Shown here one piece after another: positions 21,586 through 24,804 of a stretch of 24,804 bases of DNA (position 1 is its first letter; every line of letters begins with the position of its first letter). The translations under genes and the position numbers were made by a program. The notes below the pieces were generated by a model that was not told where the DNA came from, did no database searches, and saw only the letters and a list, made by a program, of their open reading frames with translations. The stretch covers positions 1-24,804 of the forward strand of contig CAYOIB010000038.1 in the NCBI GenBank assembly GCA_964403935.1, read 5' to 3'. Source of the stretch: SLLG01 sp964403935 (lineage in GTDB: Bacteria > Verrucomicrobiota > Verrucomicrobiia > Opitutales > Oceanipulchritudinaceae).

Positions 21586-22674
21586 TTATTGGAGGCTTCC
21601 CTCAGGGAACGGCGCACTGGCCTGACGGTAGCAGGCTTCCATCACGGCGACGCGGCGGCGCACAGCCTCGGGGGTGATGACCTGGGGGACACCTTCGCGG
21701 ATCGTTTTCCAGAGGTCGGTGTAGAGATCGAGCACCGGTTGCGGCGCGGGAGCGGCACCGGCACCGGTGTCGGCCTGGGCGGCGGGGGTCCAGCTGTCCT
21801 CCCGCCAGGTAAGTTGTTCGGAGTTGTAGCGGCGGTCCGGGGTGGGGCGGTCGTCCACCGGGCGGGCGGGCAGGGCGGACCAGTCCACCCATTTCCAGTC
21901 GAGGCGGTCGGCGTTGCCGCGCAGGCCTCCGGCGGTGCCGCAGACGCGCCAGCGTTCGTCGGGGTAGGCGGCGGTGGCCAGCAGTTCGAGCTGGATGGTG
22001 GGGGCGTTTTCACCGCGCAGGATGATCTTGAACTCGTCCTCGGCGTCGCCGCTGGAGAGTGAGTTTTTGAGGTCGCACCAGATGTCGGGCTCGCCGGTGC
22101 CGAAGAGTTCGAGCGCGTGGTCGATCAGATGAGGGCCGTTGTTGTAGAGCTGGCCGCCGCCAAAGGAGCGCAGCGTCTGCCAGTCCCAGCGGCGGCCAAA
22201 GCCGTGCCAGGCGATACGGATGTGCGTGATTTTCCCGAGCAGACCGCTTGCGCAGATTTCCATAACCTTGCGGAAGTCGGCTTCGTAACGTCGTTGCTGG
22301 AAGGGTTGCAACACGCGTCCGGCGGCCTTGGCGGCGGCGATCATCGAGTCCGCGTCGGCGGTGGTGAAGCCGAAGGGTTTTTCACACAGCACGTGCTTGC
22401 CGGCGGCGAGCGCGGCGCGGACCTGGGGGGCATGCCACTTGTTGGGCGAGGCGACGACGATCAGTTCGACGTCGGGATCGGCGATCAGTTCCTCGAACGA
22501 GGCGCGGGCGGAGATGTCCGGGTTGGGGAAGTCGGTTTGCCGCTCGGGAAGCGGGTCGAACACGGTTTTCACCGTGTAAAGTTTGGGAAGGAGGGCGAGC
22601 GTATTGGCGTGGATATCGCAGCCGCTGCGCCCGAAGCCGGCGATGCCGACGCGGATGGGGGAATATTGGCTCAT
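21586..22674 (-). CDS. Gfo/Idh/MocA family oxidoreductase
   Basis: A 362-residue NAD(P)-dependent sugar or inositol oxidoreductase. The N-terminal Rossmann fold has the dinucleotide motif GIAGFGRSG (residues 10-18) and the family's EKPFG at about 98-102, followed by a C-terminal alpha/beta domain with GGGQLYNNGPHLIDHALELFG, where the catalytic-type His sits, and VLDLYTDLW. Length is usual. It starts about 65 bases downstream of a terminator that ends the AraC gene, so it likely has its own promoter at 22,675-22,738, perhaps activated by that AraC protein. It is followed by the isomerase/epimerase, a common pairing for uptake and conversion of sugar derivatives. Confidence 0.9.
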   Translation of the reverse strand: MSQYSPIRVGIAGFGRSGCDIHANTLALLPKLYTVKTVFDPLPERQTDFPNPDISARASFEELIADPDVELIVVASPNKWHAPQVRAALAAGKHVLCEKPFGFTTADADSMIAAAKAAGRVLQPFQQRRYEADFRKVMEICASGLLGKITHIRIAWHGFGRRWDWQTLRSFGGGQLYNNGPHLIDHALELFGTGEPDIWCDLKNSLSSGDAEDEFKIILRGENAPTIQLELLATAAYPDERWRVCGTAGGLRGNADRLDWKWVDWSALPARPVDDRPTPDRRYNSEQLTWREDSWTPAAQADTGAGAAPAPQPVLDLYTDLWKTIREGVPQVITPEAVRRRVAVMEACYRQASAPFPEGSLQ

Positions 22675-22738
22675 GCGGCCGCAGATGATACCGGAAATGC
22701 TCTTTTGGGGCGTCCGAATTCAACCTGATTGCGTGTGC

Positions 22739-22759
22739 AAAAAATACCCAGGCGGGCAT
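22739..22759 (-). terminator. Rho-independent terminator after the AraC gene
   Basis: Read on the minus strand, ATGCCC pairs with GGGTAT (6 bp including one G-T) around a GCCT loop and is followed by a run of six T (plus-strand A at 22,739-22,744). It begins at the base after the AraC stop codon. Confidence 0.7.
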
Positions 22760-23572
22760 TCACTTGTTGCATCCGACGAAGGACGACGGCGGCCGGCCAT
22801 AGTGACGGCGAAACACGCCGGCGAAGTGTTGCGACGAGGAGAATCCGGTTTCCTGGGCGATCTCGGTGACGGAGCGATTTCCCTGGGCCAGCAGGCGGCG
22901 GGCGCGCTCGAGGCGCAGTTCGCGAAAGCGGGCGCAGGGCGATTGTTGGCGATGCGTCATGAACAGGCGTCCGAGGGCCGAACGCGACATGCCGGCGAGG
23001 GTGGCGATGTCCTCCAGGCGCAGCGGGTTGCCGGTGTTGGCGGCCAGCACTTGCTCGATGCGGTCCACGCGCGCGGCCTCCTGGGTGCGGGTGTCGCGCG
23101 CCTTGGCGAGGGGCGGACGGGGTCCGGGGGAGAACCAGGCCGCCGGCAAGAGTCGCAGGCAGAGGTGATGAAACAGAATGGCCACGCGCTGGTTGTCTTC
23201 GAGGACGGGTTGCAACGCGGCCAGCGCCCGGGCGTCGGCGAGCATCGTGGCGTCGAGTTCGCAGGGGGCACCGGTTTCCCGGCCGAGTTCGGGCCAGGGG
23301 GCGGTGAACTCGATCACCAGGTATTCGCCCGACCTGTCGGTTGCGCGGGGTTCGCGTTCGAGACCGGGGGCGATCCACACGGCTTGTCCGGTGCCCAGGT
23401 GATGCGTGGTGGTCTCGACGCGCTGGGAAATCCGTCCGGCGAGTACGCAGTAGAATTGATGAAACGGCTGGACGTGCGGTCGAAACGCATAGCCGCGACT
23501 GAAGCGGCGCGCATGCAGGCGAATCGATTGGATCGGATAGAAGAGCGGACACTCCACAAGTCGTATGTTCAT
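22760..23572 (-). CDS. AraC-family transcriptional regulator
   Basis: A 270-residue regulator. The N-terminal half is a cupin-like effector domain (HVQPFHQFYCVLAGRISQRV, HHLGTGQAVWIAPG), which usually binds a sugar. The C-terminal AraC domain (about 168-268) has two helix-turn-helix units, LRLEDIATLAGMSRSALGRLF and VTEIAQETGFSSSQHFAGVF, and the closing FRRHYGRPPSSF. ATG 23572 has no clear ribosome site. The gene is followed by its own terminator and then, on the same strand, by the oxidoreductase-isomerase pair, which it probably controls. The block is much richer in GC than genes on either side. Confidence 0.88.
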   Translation of the reverse strand: MNIRLVECPLFYPIQSIRLHARRFSRGYAFRPHVQPFHQFYCVLAGRISQRVETTTHHLGTGQAVWIAPGLEREPRATDRSGEYLVIEFTAPWPELGRETGAPCELDATMLADARALAALQPVLEDNQRVAILFHHLCLRLLPAAWFSPGPRPPLAKARDTRTQEAARVDRIEQVLAANTGNPLRLEDIATLAGMSRSALGRLFMTHRQQSPCARFRELRLERARRLLAQGNRSVTEIAQETGFSSSQHFAGVFRRHYGRPPSSFVGCNK

Positions 23573-23758
23573 GCAAAAAGCTTCGGGGTCCAGCTGATGT
23601 TTGGGAAGTATCCCGGTGCCCGAGCCGACCGAACTTGTTTCGTCTTGAAGGCAACTCGACCCTTAGAGAGGGTAAATGAACTCAGCCTGTGATAGCTGAT
23701 CGTAAGCAGAAGAAACTTGTCGCGAAGGCGTTTTGACTCGTATGCCGTTCCTCCGCCC
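23573..23758. other. Intergenic region between HNH and AraC genes
   Basis: No gene is visible. It should contain the AraC promoter. GC content drops sharply relative to the cluster on its left. Confidence 0.4.
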
Positions 23759-24511
23759 CTAGGCGATAAATACCTGCTCCCGATGATAGGCGAGGAAGAC
23801 GGGGTCCGGCAGATTCTTTTCGGGGACGCGAAGGGGCCGGCCTTCAAACCGGGTGAAATTGTCGCGGAGGGTGGCGATGGAGGTGGCCTGGCGGAGGCGA
23901 GCACTCAGAACCAATCGACTGGCTTTGTCGAAGGTGATGAGGCCGCGATCAAAGGCCGCGTCGTGGAGGGCATTAAGACAGAGTCCATTGCGAGGATTTA
24001 CTCGGTTGGCTTCTGACTCTGACCATGGGATGATGTGACTGGCGCGGAGGAGTTCGGGAAACGGGTTATCGGTGAGACAACAGCGTCGTCCATAACTGGC
24101 AAGGACAGCGCGGCGGAAAAAACTCTGATGACGGCGCACGGTGACTGAGGAAAGCGCTTCAGTGGGCCCGGATGGAGATTCTTCGAAAACAATGGGATGG
24201 TCGGGAAATTCAGCGGCCATCTCCATTTCGTTGACGAGCTCAAGAGGGCGGATCTGAAACTCATCCCAAACCGCACGATCCTGGTGGCTGGCACCAGCCA
24301 GTCCGGCCACTCCACGGGCCCGCTCAGCAGGATCGAGGGACGTGAAGTTATTGAGCTTCATGGCGACGGAGCTGGGCGTTCGCCTGATGTATTTCGCCAA
24401 GGCAACAATGGGTGGATGGGTCTTGTGTTGCTGACCAAAGGGCGTGCGCCAGTAGAGATGCAGGGCGAGGAGAAGCTCGTCACGGGTCCAAGGGCGGCGG
24501 GCAAGCATGCG
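23759..24511 (-). CDS. HNH endonuclease
   Basis: A protein of about 250 residues with an N-terminal helical region (RPWTRDELLLALHLYWRTPFG, IVALAKYIRRTPSSVAMKLNNFTSLDP), seen in many HNH proteins of this kind, and a C-terminal HNH-type nuclease: YGRRCCLTDN, ASHIIPWSE and NPRNGLCLNALHDAAFDRGLITF, with the catalytic-type His and Asn positions in order. Such proteins are often restriction or defence nucleases, but no methylase or helicase partner is in the window. The preferred start is ATG 24511 (MLARRPW); ATG 24544 in the same frame adds 11 residues. Length and motifs indicate an intact gene. Confidence 0.85.
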   Translation of the reverse strand, partial: RMLARRPWTRDELLLALHLYWRTPFGQQHKTHPPIVALAKYIRRTPSSVAMKLNNFTSLDPAERARGVAGLAGASHQDRAVWDEFQIRPLELVNEMEMAAEFPDHPIVFEESPSGPTEALSSVTVRRHQSFFRRAVLASYGRRCCLTDNPFPELLRASHIIPWSESEANRVNPRNGLCLNALHDAAFDRGLITFDKASRLVLSARLRQATSIATLRDNFTRFEGRPLRVPEKNLPDPVFLAYHREQVFIA

Positions 24512-24544
24512 GTGAAGCTTTGGGAGAGAAATTCTGCAAAGCAA

Positions 24545-24804
24545 TGTTTACCGGGAGGTCGCGCCGGCGGAGTTCGAACAGCTCGCCAGCCTGTGTCTGA
24601 TCGCCCGAATGCTCGCGGGGCAGCGAAGCGAAGAACACCTGCGGCAACGCCGCTCATCTTCCCGCCTTTGCACCAAAGCCGGAGGTGCTTCACGTCTCGC
24701 TAATCCCCGCCTGAAATGCCGCTTTTGGGACAGGCTCTATATGGGAAAGGCCCGTTTTGGAGAGGCAGTCCAAGATGGATTGCAAAGGAAGAGTGGGGGG
24801 CTTT
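24545..24804. other. Right edge, no firm gene
   Basis: One plus-strand frame (24,516 to the edge) has no stop for about 96 codons and reads NVYREVAPAEFEQLASLCLI, then later FWDRLYMGKARFGEAVQDG, which has a protein-like character, but no good start codon is present and I recognise no family. It could be a gene remnant or the 5' part of a gene whose rest lies beyond the window. Confidence 0.3.

Noticed and set aside
20687..23692. Several long plus-strand frames (for example 20687-21625 and 22583-23692) opposite the sugar cluster
   Set aside because: High GC suppresses stops on the antisense strand; the minus-strand frames carry clear family motifs, these do not.
1..24804. CRISPR arrays or a defence island
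   Set aside because: No regularly spaced repeats and no cas-like proteins were seen; the single HNH nuclease has no recognisable partners.

Overview
The window looks like chromosomal DNA of a Gram-negative bacterium of moderately high GC. The gene types (PhoB/PhoR/PhoU without a nearby Pst transporter, a ligase-associated MBL exonuclease, and a Gfo/Idh/MocA oxidoreductase with a TIM-barrel isomerase and an AraC regulator) together with mostly weak Shine-Dalgarno signals would fit Verrucomicrobiota (Opitutae-like). That is an inference from gene content, not a proven placement.

Left part (1-13,900): ordinary chromosomal genes. A gene-free lead of about 630 bases holds a 16-base repeat. It is followed by tRNA-Gly(CCC), then dinB (translesion polymerase) overlapping a small membrane protein and a second membrane protein, a DUF445 membrane protein on the minus strand, and an MBL-fold exonuclease. 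Next is a tightly overlapped phoB-phoR-phoU operon with a 7-4-7 Pho-box-like direct repeat in front of it. A glutaredoxin-like gene and an AI-2E family transporter run on the minus strand, divergent from uvrA. After uvrA come a MarR regulator coupled to a Cys/Met-metabolism PLP enzyme, and then a DUF488 gene.

Middle part (about 14,434-19,885): a nested mosaic of mobile DNA. An IS66-family element (14,742-18,943, 12-base matching ends) carries tnpA, tnpB and tnpC. Its tnpB is split by a complete group II intron (15,207-17,100) with its own reverse transcriptase/maturase. Removing the intron restores an intact 114-residue TnpB. The right end of IS66 abuts a truncated IS3-family element (minus strand, OrfA with a frame disruption, OrfB cut after about 45 codons). 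The outer end of that IS3 element interrupts a tyrosine-recombinase gene fragment. To its right lies a domain-V-like hairpin that seems to be the 3' relic of a second, different group II intron.

Right part (19,887-24,804): a SAM-dependent methyltransferase, a visibly more GC-rich block on the minus strand (AraC regulator with its own terminator, then a Gfo/Idh/MocA oxidoreductase and a sugar-phosphate isomerase/epimerase-like TIM barrel forming a likely operon), and an HNH endonuclease. The last 300 bases hold an open frame of unclear status running off the edge.

The most noteworthy points are the cleanly reconstructable intron in tnpB, the layered insertion history around the recombinase fragment, the second intron relic, and the Pho box in front of phoBRU.
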